Below are positions 47,516 to 61,800 of a DNA stretch of 64,000 bases, in pieces (the first letter of the stretch is position 1; each line of letters begins with the position of its first letter). This DNA comes from Breviolum minutum Mf 1.05b.01 (lineage: Eukaryota; Sar; Dinophyceae; Suessiales; Symbiodiniaceae), in NCBI GenBank assembly GCA_000507305.1, contig DF241031.1, forward strand, positions 1 to 64,000, written 5' to 3'. The position numbers and the translations under genes are program-made. The notes beneath the pieces were generated by a model that did not search any database, was not told the DNA's origin, and saw only the letters and a list, made by a program, of their open reading frames with translations.

Positions 47516-49860
47516 GGTGTTGACCGGACCCTATGTGGAGTAAAACTGGGAGAGGTGACATGGAGCTAGCTAAAGGTTTTGACTTCCAGTTGTACCAGAA
47601 AGTCTTTATCACAACGTCACAACAATCACGAAATCTATTACCGGGTGCAGAATATAGAGACCAAACATGTATCCAGCTCATTCCAGCTCCACTTTGTTGG
47701 CCCATTTTGTTGGAAACCATATTTATTGATTTTGAAGCTTGCTTTTCTTACCATCACAAGTTCCTCGTGTTTCTACTCTATGTAGAGCTGGGGGTATCTA
47801 ACATCCCATTGGAACAAGGGTTTTGGAGCCTCAAATGCCATCTCATCAAGCTGTTTTAAACATCTAGCAATGGATGGTCAATGGTTGCAATATTGCTGGG
47901 TTATGATTTTTCTTCCCCAAGTAACATGGCCTTTTTGGACGTTGGGGGTTAGACATGCCTATTCAAAATGATGAATTTCCAAGCAGCTATGATTTGGGGG
48001 ATGTACCCAGCCGCTATGAACGGGCTAAGGCCTGATCGAACGAGAGAAGGCACGAATAGAGAAGAAGTATGACGAGGTGCGGCGAAGCTGATAAGGTTTG
48101 AGGCAAAGGACATGGTTATTGGAATCCCATACTGTAGGGGCAAGGCCAAAGGTATACTGTAGGAACCAAAAGGCTATGAATATGAATGTGGGAGTATTTC
48201 TCATTAAATTTCTCGGTCAAGAGAAGTTCGGAGGGCTTGACTGACCTGGACAGAAATTAAAACGCTCGCTGAAGCTGACCTAAAACTAGAGCTGATGATG
48301 TACTCATGCATCGGATTCTTTTTTTAACTTCGCGAGTCTCTTTTGCAAAAACACATTCTTTTGTTTCAAAGAGGCCCGGTTTTCACCATTTTTCACCCAT
48401 ACCGTTGCGAAGAGATTGCCATATGGTTTACCCGTTTCACCCCTTTGACAAATCATGCAGTGTAAACAGGCAAGCCCCACCACCTCCCAAGCTTGAATTG
48501 CAGCGTTGTCATTGATGAAACTGATTAACGGATAGAGTTAGAATCCCACACCATGGGTTTGTGGCAGATTTAGTGGTTTAGTTGATAGGCATCATTTGCA
48601 TATACTATATAGATTCTCCTGGATTTTGGTGGCCCCATGATGCCAGAGATTGGCTTGGCTTCGATCATGTCCAGTCCCAGGGATAATTCCTTCCTGGACT
48701 GGACTGCTGTTGGTTGATGAGTTAACTCTCAGGATGTTGGGTTGGTACAATGTCAAATTGTAGCCTTGTACCATTTAGTGGTCTTTACAGCACTGAACAT
48801 ATATAAGAAATCCACCTGGCGGGTGGGATGAAACATAGGGCCATTTTTGGAGCTAAATATTAACTACAGTACTGGAGATGATTTTTGGTATCAGAGAAAG
48901 GTGGTAGGTGTCAGATCACCAAAACATGCACATTTGTTTCGAAATAAAGAGACATCATAATCATTTTGTATTATCGAAAAATAAGTATTTATACATCCCA
49001 TTTTCCCATCATCTATTCCTTCCCACTTGTGATTCTTGTTTGGGAAATCTAGGTTTATACCTCTCACTTGCCAGGCCGATAAACTCAGGAAGTTGCTTCG
49101 TACCAATGGAATTGAAGTGGATGACCGTGATCGTAGCTGGTTTCTTGGCCTCCAAAACGGGGGGGTGGAATGAGCTTTTGCAAAAAGTTGGTACATGGAA
49201 GCATCCCCCCAAAAAAGCATTGTGCTTCATTTTGATAGATATTCAAGATGAATTAGAAGGACACATAACCGGGTGGTGGTTTCAAATATTTTGTATGTTC
49301 ATCCCTATTTGGGGAAGATTCCCATTTTGACTAATATTTTTCAAAGGGGTTGATACCACCAACTAGGTAAGTTTTCCCTCCCAGGAAAAAACACAACGGA
49401 AACGGTTCGGTGTTGGAAAATCTCTCTCCCAACCTTGCTGGTGATTCAGATGTGTTCCCCTTTCCAGGAGGTGATTTTTTAACAGGTTGCGCAGTCAGGA
49501 GGAAACTAAAGAAGCCATGTGAAACCATGAGGATTCTTGGAGTTGTCCCATATGTACATGCCTATATATGTGGTTTTTTAATGGGACAAATTTGAGGGGA
49601 AAATAATAATATCATAGGTGAACATGAAAAGGACAACGCTTCAGCATCACAAAATGCATTGGGTAGAAGAGTCCGACTACTGACTACTGTGAAGATGACT
49701 ATTGACTATGCAGCATTCTGCACAGTATTACTTGAAACTTATCATGGAAAAGGAACATCAACATACTGAAAATATATGGGACACACCTGCGATTACCTGG
49801 AAATTGTGATGAGAATGAACTTCACCGCCCCGCCTCTAACTGTTGCGACCGTTTTCTCAG

Positions 49861-52565
49861 GACATCTCGAGATGGTCGAAGGGGCCCACGGCCCAATCAC
49901 AATGACCCCATGGAGGAAGAGAAACTTCAGCTGAAGTTGGAGATGCAAAGATAGCTAAGAAAGGAAGTGAAGGTCAAGATTGAGAGTCTTTATAGCCATG
50001 AGTTTTTTGGCAAATGCCAATACCGGATCCGTAAAACCCAAACGCAACGGTTTCTAAGAACTAACTATTTTTTGTCAAAGGGATGAATTTGCCCTTCCAT
50101 TCACCACTGTTGCTTCTTCAAAATGCTGTTCAACAGTTGTGACAATAGGCCCGTATTTGAAAAGTGAAGCTGTGCTGTGCCCAATAGTTGGAAGCAAATG
50201 GTCCGGCTTTTAACGTGAGATCACAAACAGCTATTGTGGCATATTGTGGCTGGTATTTTAAGCAGAAACAACTGTCACAAGTGTTGGGTTTTTGTTGTTG
50301 CTTTTGTGGGTTGTAGGTTGTCGTTTCTGTATGTCACTGTTGTTGTCGACATCAATGTTTCCAAACCCGGGCCGCGCCACTCACAGTCTCAGCATGTTTG
50401 ATATGTCCGATGTCCTTCCTCAGTCACAATGATTGCAATGGATGATGAATGATGATGGGCCAAATTACTCTGAGCTGTAATGAACCTGTCAACCCTCCAT
50501 ACCCTGGGCCTTCCTCAACCCCAGCAAATCCTTGTGCCTCAGGAACGAGGGAGCAACGCTCATTTCAGCGTCACAATTGTCCAGCTTGCTGCCACAAATG
50601 TCCATGCCTGCACTGGCGACTGCGGTGCCAGCGGTGCCAGCAGAGAGTTAGATATTGGATGTAAATTGAATCGCCGGTGGGTCAAATGAAATGTACTTCC
50701 AATAACCTGCCCAAAAATATTCAAAAATGGTGATTTTCAACTGTGACCAAATCACCCTTGGTGATTTGTTGCTTTGAAGGATTCTGACCCCCCAAAACAA
50801 AAATTGAGCTGGGTTCCATCAGGTCGGGAAAAACACTGAATTTCTGCAACATTTCCGGCATCAATCCTATGACTGTATAGGTTCAACTGAAGCTGAAAAA
50901 AAACCTTTGACCCATCGCGACCCATCGTAGTGAACTCCAAGCACTGGCAAAAACGTCAAAAGAGTGTTGTCATGGGCTTGGTCATTGTCAACTTCCTAAA
51001 GTTATTTTTTGGGGCACAAATCTATCAAGGGTCAAAAAGGCCCAAACAGCCAGTCAATGCTGTTTGAGATTTCTTCACTGTGTTGTTGGTGGTTGGTTGG
51101 AGACATGGGAATGAAAGCTTGATGCCAGATGACCAATATTCATGAAACCAGCGTGCTGGATGCATCAACGCCAATTGCTGCCTATCAGCTTGAAAACAAA
51201 CTCATGTGAAAGGGGGCGTGGCGAAGTGGGGAGTACCCCTTGGCAAGACTGGCCTTGTTCGAACAGTGACCCACAGATCCATTTTGAACAGCACGTATCT
51301 TTGCAAAATGGACGGAAACACGGCCAGCGGGAAACTCCGCCTATTTTTTGAAACGCCTATGTTTGATACGTTGCCGACTGCAGCTAGTGTAGATGCCATC
51401 GTTTTGGTATGTGCAATGTACAATTGTCTAATGTACAGACAAATCGATGTATATATCTATATGTTTGCATATACAGATTTGCAGAATGTATATGTTTTTC
51501 ATGGATTGCTAAACGGTCTTGCTTTGCCCTGCGCCCACATTCAAGCATATTCATCATTCCAGTGCTCCAGCCCTTGCTGGGAGTTACATGGGCAGTGGCT
51601 AATCTTTAAACCATTGATTTCCCTGTTAATGATTCTTCGCAAACCTGGCAAGGTCCCCAGAAAGGGCATTGATTACTCTGTGAGTTTCATGGGATTGTGC
51701 GGGATTGTCACAAAAACAAACCCCTTTCCAATAATGTTGAGCTATGTTCACAGTTCTAGTTCGCTCAGATCAATATGCGCCATTAGCTGTCGTGTGACCA
51801 ACTTGCATGGCGACATACTACCGACGCTGTTTTTTCAAGAGGAGTGAGGCGACAACAGAATTCAATCATGTCATGAGTCATGAGTCATCAAAAGGTTGCA
51901 CGCTGATTTCAAAAACTGAAATTCATGGATTTGAATAACATTCAAGCCATCATTTCCAGGAGGTCACACAGCTCACAGGCTGTTATGTTTGATCTCTATT
52001 TTCCCCACGCTGACTATAGTCACTGCTTTGTGCTGTCATGGAGTTGGACAATTTGCTGAGCCTCGTCTGATGGTTTGAACCCTTTCATGGGCTTATTTTT
52101 GGGGGACATTCCATTGAAAGTTGGAAAGCTCCCACGGGAAAGTATGAAATAACTACCCATTTACCCTTGTCATTGAAGGAGGTCCAGTGCCAGGGTAGAG
52201 ATAGGTAGAGTAGAGTCAAACTAATACCAAAGGAAATATGTATATATATAGTATGATAATGGTGTATTGGTGTGGTTTCGATGCTTTTCAAAATGCATAA
52301 CGATGATACGATCTTCGCATTGTTGCTTGTTTTCTGTTACAACCAAAAATTAGTTGGTATGTTTTGGCTCCAGCGACGTAAGCCCCACTGTTTTTGTTCC
52401 CCTTTGCTGTTGAAACCCACCACGCCTGGGTGGGTCCATTAAAGGAGCCGCTTGCAATCGGGAGATCTGGATCAAGCCATTGCGGCCATCGAGAAACGCA
52501 CCACGCAACTGGCAACTCAGCACAGACTTTCCGCTGAAGAATTTGGAATGGACGACTTGTTCTGA
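49861..52565 (+). CDS. 3' part of an unknown gene ending in a helical tail
   Basis: Exons: 49,861-49,935 (TCTCAG|G acceptor; basic RDGRRGPRPNHNDPMEEE, then KLQLK); 50,543 to about 50,662, joined in phase through a GT donor (NEGATLISASQLSSLLPQMS, then an Ala/Pro-rich tail); a possible exon at 51,129-51,200 (ETSVLDASTPIAAYQLENKL); and the terminal exon 52,445-52,565 (DLDQAIAAIEKRTTQLATQ, then HRLSAEEFGMDDLF and TGA). The last exon is a clear amphipathic helix with an acidic end. No family recognised. The exons at 46,311 and 47,391 may be earlier parts. The stop lies 267 bases before the ATG proposed for the next gene. Confidence 0.6.
51206..51847 (+). other. 213-codon open frame, partly exon-like
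   Basis: The longest plus-strand open frame outside the LRR genes. The first about 70 codons look protein-like and GC-richer (WGVPLGKTGLVRTVTH, TASGKLRLFFETPMFDTLP). The middle part is AT-rich and Tyr/Ile-rich, like intron. Probably an exon, 51,206-51,410 at most, that happens to read on into an intron. It is located inside the gene ending at 52,565, but no phase link was established. Confidence 0.35.
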
Positions 52566-52603
52566 GTGAATTTGTATTGTTATGTTCTTGTTATGTTCTT
52601 GTT

Positions 52604-52665
<62 letters not shown>
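52604..52665. repeat. (GTT)n microsatellite, about 20 units
   Basis: An uninterrupted 62-bp (TTG)n run starting 39 bases after the stop codon of the gene ending at 52,565, so in its likely 3' UTR or terminator region. It creates artificial poly-Cys and poly-Thr frames. Confidence 0.97.
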
Positions 52666-52666
<1 letters not shown>

Positions 52667-52832
52667 GAATGCGGCTTGCTATTGTGCGGCTTGTTGGTTT
52701 ACTGTAATCAACCCCCCCCCAAGAGGTTTGTATACATGTAGGTTGTAGGTTGGGTGCAGGGGTTCCACACAATCCAAAAATCATAGCATGAAGTTGTGTC
52801 ATCTACGTGCCAGATCTACTTAACTTTTCCGG

Positions 52833-55800
52833 ATGGCGTACTGTCAGGGACACAAGTCCACCTTGGAGTTGGGTTTCAGCCAAGATATGTTGATTATTGT
52901 TGATTATGGTCAGACCTTTAGAGCTACCCCCAGTGGATTTAGGCTTCAAAGATCCAACCGCCACCCGTTGCCTCTGCCTGAGGCCTGGGAAAAGTTACCA
53001 GACAGGAGACCTGAGAAACCACTGGAATTTTTTGGGTTTGGTTACCAGGTTGTTCAAAGGGAATTTTGACCTATTTGTGTTGGTAATCTAAGATGTTGGG
53101 CCGGGAGATCCCTTGAGTTGTTAATGTTGTTTTCTTCTTGGAATGGGGGATCTCCATGTTTTTGTTGCTTAGTGTTTGTTTAGCGGAGGATGGAGTCCAC
53201 GCAAAACTGCACCTTAGGGTAAAAGCAGGATTTGGAAATGGATGATGTTTGTAGACTTCAGGAATGAAATGGGACTTTGGCAGTTGGAGGTTTATGGGAA
53301 GTTTGTCAAAGCTCAACCTTACTTAAGTGTTCGATATTTTTGATTGCCATCTTTGCCCATCTTGGGGTGAAACAAAAAATATTCCATGCAACATAAAGTT
53401 GAGATTTTTCCTGAAAACCCTGATCTCATTAGGGTTTCGCGTGCTTTACCTTCAGTGTCCTGAAGGATTGTGCTGCTGCGACATGGCCAGAGTGAGGGAA
53501 ATGTGGATCACCTGCTCTACACTAGCAGCTTGGCTATCTTCTTGACGGACCTGGTGATGGAAGACCCCTTAACTGATCGAGAAAATTGTTTCAGGTATTT
53601 GGAGGTTGGTGATTAGTGAGATATGGTGCATCCAGACGTAGGAGACTATCGAAACACGATGGTACTAATGATTCCCCAGAGTGCAACTACAAAATCCTGA
53701 AGGGAAGCCCTTTTATCATATGGGAATCATGTCGACGCCACAGGGCAAGTTTTGTTTCCGTAGATTCGGGAACTAGATAACTGAGTCTTGAATTTTGAAA
53801 TGCCATTGGTGAAACCTCCTCTTTGGTTTGTAGATAGTTTCAAGAGTTTCTATCATCACTGGTACTCAAAAGCCTGGGATCATCCGGGCAATCATAGAAG
53901 ATCTCCTAGCCCGAGCCATGTGTAATATGCCAAGTGATCCGAGGACCATGACCAAGACATTAATTTGTGTTGATGAGTTGATGGTCTGAGTGTTTGACGA
54001 CCCTTTTTCAAAAAACTGGGAAGTGCCATGTTCCCAGATGAATGGTCCCACGTTGCTAGAGGTTTGTCATGTTGTTGCTTGGTGTAGGCACCTTGGTCTT
54101 ACTCTTGATGGCATCGTTGAGAGTGGTAGCTTGTTCCATTAGACTTATCTAACATGTTCAAATAAAACTTATTGTAGCTGGATTTCATAGCAAATTTGTT
54201 GCCTTTTTCCTCAGAAAACCGTTTCTTGGGGTTACACTCCCACAAATTAACAGCTTGCCCCTGAAAATAGGCCTTTTACCCCCAAAAAGGGAAGGAATCA
54301 TCTTCCAACCACCAATTTTCAGAACCTGTTGCTGTTAGTTTGAGGGAGGGTATCACCCAGTGATCTATAGGGGGTCAACGATGAAACTGTCAACCCCGCA
54401 ATCTCCAAGGTAAAGGCGATAGCCGTTTAGAGCTGACCAAAAAAGGCATCGAACAGGTGCCACCGATTCCAGCAACTGGTTGCCACCCTAAGATGGGGAA
54501 GCCCCGGTTTTGAGCGGAATCCCCCCAAACAAAAATATGGGAAGATAAAGTGTTTTATCAAGTTTTTTTTTGGCGGGGGCTGGGATGCATTGTCATATAT
54601 TGAAACCACACTTTAAACAGGTGGTTTGGGGACCAGAGACGGGTTATTACGCAAAATTTCCTTACACTTTGTAGATCCTGTCCACCTGACACAGTGCATC
54701 ATGCTTTCCACCTGAAGGCCCCACCACAATTCAGACGACACATTATGTTGATTTGGCAATTGGTTTGTCGCATATCTGTTCAGCAGTTGATATATCTATT
54801 TTTGTTGATTTATTCAATCGTAGATGTTTTTTATATTTACATTTTCATACCAGGGTAGAAACAGATAGCATTTTGCATCACAAAATTTCAATGTTTAAGT
54901 GTCCTTTGTTTCGGCAGGTCCCCAACACCCCCAGTATCTTCCATAGCTCCATCAAGTCGTCGGCCTTAATGAACGTTGCCTGGAATCCTTTCCCAAAATC
55001 TTGATGTTGGAAAGTTTGAATCCACCCAATTTCCCAAAGAAACAGAAGTAATACAGTAATACAGTATACTATCTGTTCATGCGTCCCTCATAAAAAATAC
55101 ACTGATTTCTTTTGATGACATTGGCACCCAGCGAAGCGCATGGCATCCATATGGAAAATCCATCCAGCTTAGAAGCGCCCATTTTTGCCAGGCGAAGCAG
55201 GCAGGAAAGCGCTTGCGTTCCATCACGCCTCCAGGTGGGGGATAGGTCCTGACGTTGAAATGGTGGAATTTTCTGCAACTGAGGGGCTTAAAACCAAGGG
55301 GATGGAACACACATTTAGACACACTTTGATGTTGAGAGGTTTGTCTTCCCTGAACAGATTTGGTGGAGTTTGTCCACTTAGATGCAGGATGGAACTGGAG
55401 CAAGAACGCCTCCATGTACATGCTACCTGCCCTTAAAAGCTTCATATGTAATGAGCGTTTAATGCCAGGATGGAATGACACAAGGGTTTTGGACGTCACC
55501 TTGTGATTCCACTATTTGACGTGTAAAGTCATTTGAACCCATTCAATCCAAGTGTGTGCGTGCGTTTGTGTCAAAACGCAGCTGCTTCTTCATGCAACTT
55601 GTCAGGTGCTGAAGAAATGTATGTCTTATCTTTAGATGTTTTTCATCTCTGCTATGTGTTTGGTACATACCGGCCACTAAGTCGCATTGCAATGTGTTTC
55701 GTTTTCCTTAAGAACATGCATCTTTGCAAACCAAAACCCCTACATCGGATCCGCCGGGTTTCACTTGGTTTCAGATGCCAACATCATCGTGTGCACCTCA

Positions 55801-58800
55801 CCCTTCGAGAGGATTGGACCAAAAGGTGATGTATTGTCACGTTTTGTAGCTCCCACCAAGTGTTCTGATATTTGTTTGACTTGGTGATGCTTGGTGCAAC
55901 TTGATAGTTACAGCCGTTTCAATGCTGTTTCATTAAATACTTTTCCTGGATGAAGCCTGGATGGTTCCTTGATAAGTTAGTAGATTTCATCTACAGATGA
56001 TGACCCTTCACTGTTCCGGTATATGCGTGTTTCCTATCTATATCAAATTGTCATGATGATGTTTTGTGGATATTTTATATGTGTTCAAAAAACAATTTTC
56101 ATATATAGAGGTGACAAGGGTTTGAAGCTGCTGTTGGAGCACTTGGGATTCAGATTCCAATTAGACAAGATGAAGCTGTTTTACACAACCGACATTTTTG
56201 GTCAAGCAATTTATGTGGGCCAAAATTTATCCTCAAGGAGGATCCCTATATATCAGCTTGGAATTGCTTCATTCATTTCGCAAAGAAAGGCCGTGGTCTT
56301 GGATTTTTTCATCCGCAGCAACCTGTGAGGACTACCCAGACCTTGCTAGCTGTGTATGCTGGAGGTTTTGGGGGACCTGAACAGGCCTGACAAATTGCTG
56401 ACTGTCAGCCTGTCAGCCATGTTTTGTTGTTGATAAAGTGGGTGTTCTTGGAGTTTATCCATGCTACAATCAGCGCCAGAATGCATGAAAAAACCAAGAC
56501 TAAGTGGCTTTTGTATCATTACTCTCCAAGATAATTATTCCTATAACAAGTGACATGTTTTTATTTGTTTGTAGTGATGACGTATCCAATCAGCCACTAT
56601 TGCAGGGGGGAAAGGTCGATCAACTGGATGCCAACCTTGTTTCTCCATGCATATGTTCTGCAGGTATGCGTGGCTAGACATGAGCATCCATGATGCATGT
56701 CCCATTAATACACTGCAGGGATGTAGACCAAGACTAAGAGGTGAAAAAAGTACTTGCATTTAATTTAGGGCATTCAAAACTAAGTGACATTACAGGCATC
56801 ATATGCTGCTATCAGCATCATTGTTCTCAGTGTCGTCGTGAGAACCGGAATATTTTATCTACCGATAAAACTAGACTAATGGATAACTAAAATTCAGGAT
56901 CATCCTTATTATTTTTGACTATGGTTTATTATTGTGATCATCGTGCATTTGATACATTTGCGTAACCCAAATCGGGTCAGGTATTGCTTTTGATATGTCT
57001 TGATGCTTGTTTCCAGAGGATTTTTGTCCTTCATCAACTTCCCAACTTGCATGTGAAGGATCTGGTACAACGAGTGCATGTGGATCCTCAGATTCGTGAA
57101 CAAGAATTTGGTAATTTTCAAGATCCGGGCTTAACCCAGAAGGCCCGACAGGGTGCCCAAAACCCATGTTTTGGGTCCTGGGTTGATGATTTTGTTGGGG
57201 CGATGTGTTGCATATGTATCCATGGAAGAAGTTGGAAAAGTTGTTGCTTTTACAGAGTTGGGGAGGTGCTGCCAGGAAAGAAGAAGGTAGCATATTTCAT
57301 ATAGCAGCTAGCTGAGAATGAATGATGGTTAATAGACAGGTGAGTCGTATAAAGTTGAACAATTGTTGGAGGTTAACTGGTGTTAAGATACTTTTGGCAT
57401 CTTTTGGGTATAGCTGGGCAATGGTCAAAATTGTAGTCATGTCAGGTTGTCCCACATCCTCAAAAGTTGTAGTTTCTCTGTTTTTGAAGAGGTCAGAGGG
57501 TTGTCAGTTTCCAAATCACTTTCTGACATGCTTAAAGATAAATACAGTGTAGGAATATGTTCCATTCTTATATATAGTATATACATGTTTGTTTGGATAT
57601 TCTATGTCCATCATTTTTCATTTAACTTAATGTGACACCAGTTTTTTACGGAAGTCCAGTGGCCAAACGGCGTCCGTTTTCGAAGGTTCGAGTGGAAGAA
57701 GTGCGCGTGGGACGCTTCTACTACAGGCGATCCCGTTGAGACCACAGGGGGCTGCAGGGATTGCTAGCTGTCTATGTCAGTGGGAGGTAAGGAAGGTTCC
57801 CTGCAAAATCTAGGATGAGCTTGATTTTTTGATTTGCCCTCCCTGACAGTTTGCCCATGAAAAGAAGGAGTTTTACCCCTCCAAAAAGGAAATTTATCTT
57901 CCAACCATTGGTTTTTAGGGGCTATGTCCATGTTAGTTTCAGGGATCGAGGTTATGTAAAACAACACTTCAAAATCACCAGTTTTTTTGAGAAGTAAGCG
58001 TTTAACACATACACATGTGATTAAATCATATTAAGTCCCTGGTCAACTTGTTACAATGAACCCAAAAAAAATCCCAAAACATCCCAGGGTATCCACATCC
58101 TCGATGTGTTCCGGTAAATGTAACATCCCACCATCCCCACCGAAGCTGGAGAAAGGCGACCCAATGCAGAGAGCTCTGCAGATGTTTTTGATCGCGTGAC
58201 GCAGTTTCCAAGCTGCGAATTCGTGAAGAGATATGGATTGGTGTTGTGTTGTGACCAACAGTCTTATCAACTATCAACACATGGTTTGTTTACATTTTTT
58301 GTATACCCATTAAGTGTATTGCAATCAGTTGGAAAGTTTAGTAGTCTTTTGAACTTAGGGATCTTATTAACACATGATGTGTTGGAAAGAACCATCAAGC
58401 ATCCCTGTGTTTCGATTCGGCAAAATGATCGACAATAAACTTGTGGTCCTCTGTGGGTTCTGGTCAGAAAGCCATTCTGAAAAGGTTATCATTAGGATAA
58501 AAAGCATCCCATTGGGTCTGCAAATTGGATCGCAACAGCTTGAATCTAACCAGAGATGTTAGAGGAGAAATGAATCAGAGCCCCAGATCCCTGAAAATCA
58601 CTTGGATGCCATGCTGAAGTCACTGCATCATCCCACGAAACCACGATTTGGACCCGATTTGTTTCAGAGATGGACATTGACTTGGTTAGAAACTTGGCGA
58701 TTCTCGTCAACTCCAGAAATGCACCCATCTATTGAGCCTGACCATCAGTGCCTTTGCAATTACTATTTTTGACTCCCCTCTACTTGATATATTGTAGTAA

Positions 58801-61800
58801 TAGAAGAGGGACCCTTTAAGGGTATGGTGACTATAGCATATTTAATTGTTTGTTGTATTATCTATGTATGTTTCTACTATTGTACTTGAGATGAGGTTTT
58901 TGTATGGCAGCAGGTTCCTCAATGGGAACGAAGAATGATTTTTTTCGGTGTCCACAGAATTACATTTATGGTACCCATCCCAGCTATTTAGCCATCCCAG
59001 GTTTTGGGATAAACTCTTTGGAGACTTCAGTGGCAATGGTATGCTCACACGGGACGAGGCGGGGTGGGTTCAACATCGATGGCTTCTACCCTCGGAGATG
59101 AAGGGTACCACTGAAAGATGATAGGGAGATGAAATATGACTTGATACTTAGAATCATCCAGAACCTTCCAAATTGTTCATCCGACACGACGTGCCACATC
59201 GTGCCACTAAGTGTCAACATGCTACGTGCTGCTTTGAGAAACTTGTTCTGGACCTTGCCAGTCCAATCATTCCAATAGAGTTGGTCCCAGTATACAGATT
59301 TCAGATTTTTGAATCATCAACGAATTTCAGCCCAAAGTTTTACACAAAAAAACGATGCCACAGACATTTCCCTCAAATATTTTTGTTGTGGAAACACTGC
59401 TGGGCTTTTGTTGATCTCCCAACAACTCCCCCTTTTGGTGTGGCCAGGTGAAGTACGACATTTGCCTTGTGGTGACTCATGGCCTGACCATCCGTTTGAT
59501 GCTCATGTGTCTCTTGGATGAACGGATGAACCGAGCATGTAAGGCCGACCCAACAGGCCACAAGCCCACGAGATGCGATTCGTTCCAAAGAAATGACAAT
59601 TGGTTGAATACCCTCTTCAGTACGATCCTCATGGATACATTTTCAGATTATTAATACTCAAAAGTGCCTCGGTTTTATCGATACATGATCCCGAACTCAT
59701 GTATGTTTTAGTACCCATGCGATACTACCCAAAGTATGTTTCTGTCAACCTTAGTTTGTGACCTCTCAGAGTAAGTAAATGCCGTTTCGGTTCAAAAATC
59801 ACGACGTTTCCGGTCAATTTGTATATATACCTAGTATACCTCATGGTGCCTAGCTTCTAGGATACTTGAGCTTTGTGTTTTTTTTGGAAAACGATAGGCA
59901 AAAGTCCGGCGGGTGAGAAATCCCATGATGCGAGAACATTGTTTGTTTGACGAAACACTCTCCAAGCTTGGGGGCACACTGCACCCATTAACAGTCGATG
60001 AAAAACCTGTTTTGGGACAGTGATTTTTGGGCTTCCCTCCTCTTGTGGATCTTGTGAACGGGAATTGAAGGTACCCCATCATCACAGGACCTTTCTGAAA
60101 CTCCCAATGGGCTGAGACTTCAGTGGGAATTTGTGGGGGGGAGGCCTATTTGAATGGTCCGTTGAAACCTTCGGAACTGTTTGGAACCTGGGCAACTGTG
60201 AGCATATCGTTTTACAGAAGAACATGGAGCTCAACCAATATGAGACCCTTGGCATAGAATCATGGAATATTCGCTGCTTGTGTTGTGAATCCAAACCATG
60301 TAGAACTGTGCGGCCCAGGAGAGGATTTCATGGTTACATGATGTTACATGCATTCACTGTTTCAGTTGAACAAGTGGGAGGGCGACAATCCATCCTGAGA
60401 ATTGTTTTTGGAAAAGTGAGGAGCCTTGCAAAAAGTCATCTTGAGCATGGTTTTGAAGCAGTCAGATACATGTCAAGCATGTTTTGGGTGGAGCAGATTT
60501 TCACATTCTTTCAGGTCTCCGTGTGTTTATCATCAAGGTCGAAGAATCCCCAGTTGGGTGAAATTGAGGTGCTCCCAAGTCATAATGTTGCATGAACTCA
60601 CAAATGTTCATATTTTTGGGGTGGTTAAGTATCCAACGTGCAATATGAATGTACATATGAACACAAAGATCCAGGTACCTAACCTAGTTGCTACAAGAAA
60701 TCTGTTTCCTTTCTTACTACTGCCATATTTGATGTAATTCTGCCATTTTGGGGGGCATCCCACCAGAGGGTACCCAGCTTTCTCCAAAGCAGTGAGGTTT
60801 TGCGTCACCGAATCCCACCCACCACGGGTGCCGTGGGCGACACGGCACGCCTGGATCGTGTTGGCAACGGCGAAGAAACCACAGGAGCCAAGATTCGGGG
60901 AAGATGTTTACACGTTATTTTGGCATTGGGGTACTACATCTAATACATGTTCTGGAGGAGTCACAGATGGCCTACAATATGTTATCTCTATAGGTAATTT
61001 TGTCAATATTTGCATATGGGTTGGAATATAAGGTGAATACTGCATATATAATATAATATATGTCTATATTTGGTAGGCATGGTTCATACCTGTAAGACGA
61101 TGGTGGTTTGCAACTGTGGGAAATTTCTCCTAGGTTGGTAGGACTATGACTTTCTTTTTCTTTGAGCCTGCTTAAAGTGTTTGAAACCACCAGCTGGTAT
61201 ATCAGGTCCAACATGTAAAAGCTCTGACACGGTGGAGTTGAGTTCTTAATGGGTTGCCATTTGGCAAGTCCAACTTTTCCCTGAGGCGAAGAAAATCATG
61301 ATGGTTCTAAGTCTAAGTGACTACGCTCCAGAACAAAGAGTGAATGAGTGAGCTCTTTTGCTGGCAAGAAATTGTTCCTTATAACTGTAGCTCACGGTTT
61401 TCTACATGGCCAAGAATTAGCATGTTCCAGCACACACAAGTTACTGACACGTCAACACCATCATTGGCATCCATGACGGTCCAAGTAGCTGGCTGGTTTC
61501 TTTTAGGTTTTGGGTGTTTTGGGTGTAGAACGTCCACCTTTTTCAGGTACTCCTGCCCCTCAAATCTCAAACTTTCTAGGACGATATGGATAAACCTAAT
61601 CGCTGCATTAAGTATATATTTGGCCACTTGACAGAAATCGAAATCCAAAATCCTTACCTTCCAGGGGCTTCCCATGGATTTCCCCCCCATGTTTTTATTG
61701 ATACAATGCCCATGTTTTCGTCCTGAAAACATCAACAACCAATCAACCCCACCAACCCATGGCAATCCATCGAGGACTTGGTGTTGCGCGTCTCCAAATT

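Noticed and set aside
52350-52802. 150-codon minus frame and plus frame with poly-Thr or poly-Cys
   Set aside because: Produced by the (GTT)n repeat; the minus frame is also antisense to a well-supported terminal exon at 52,445-52,565.
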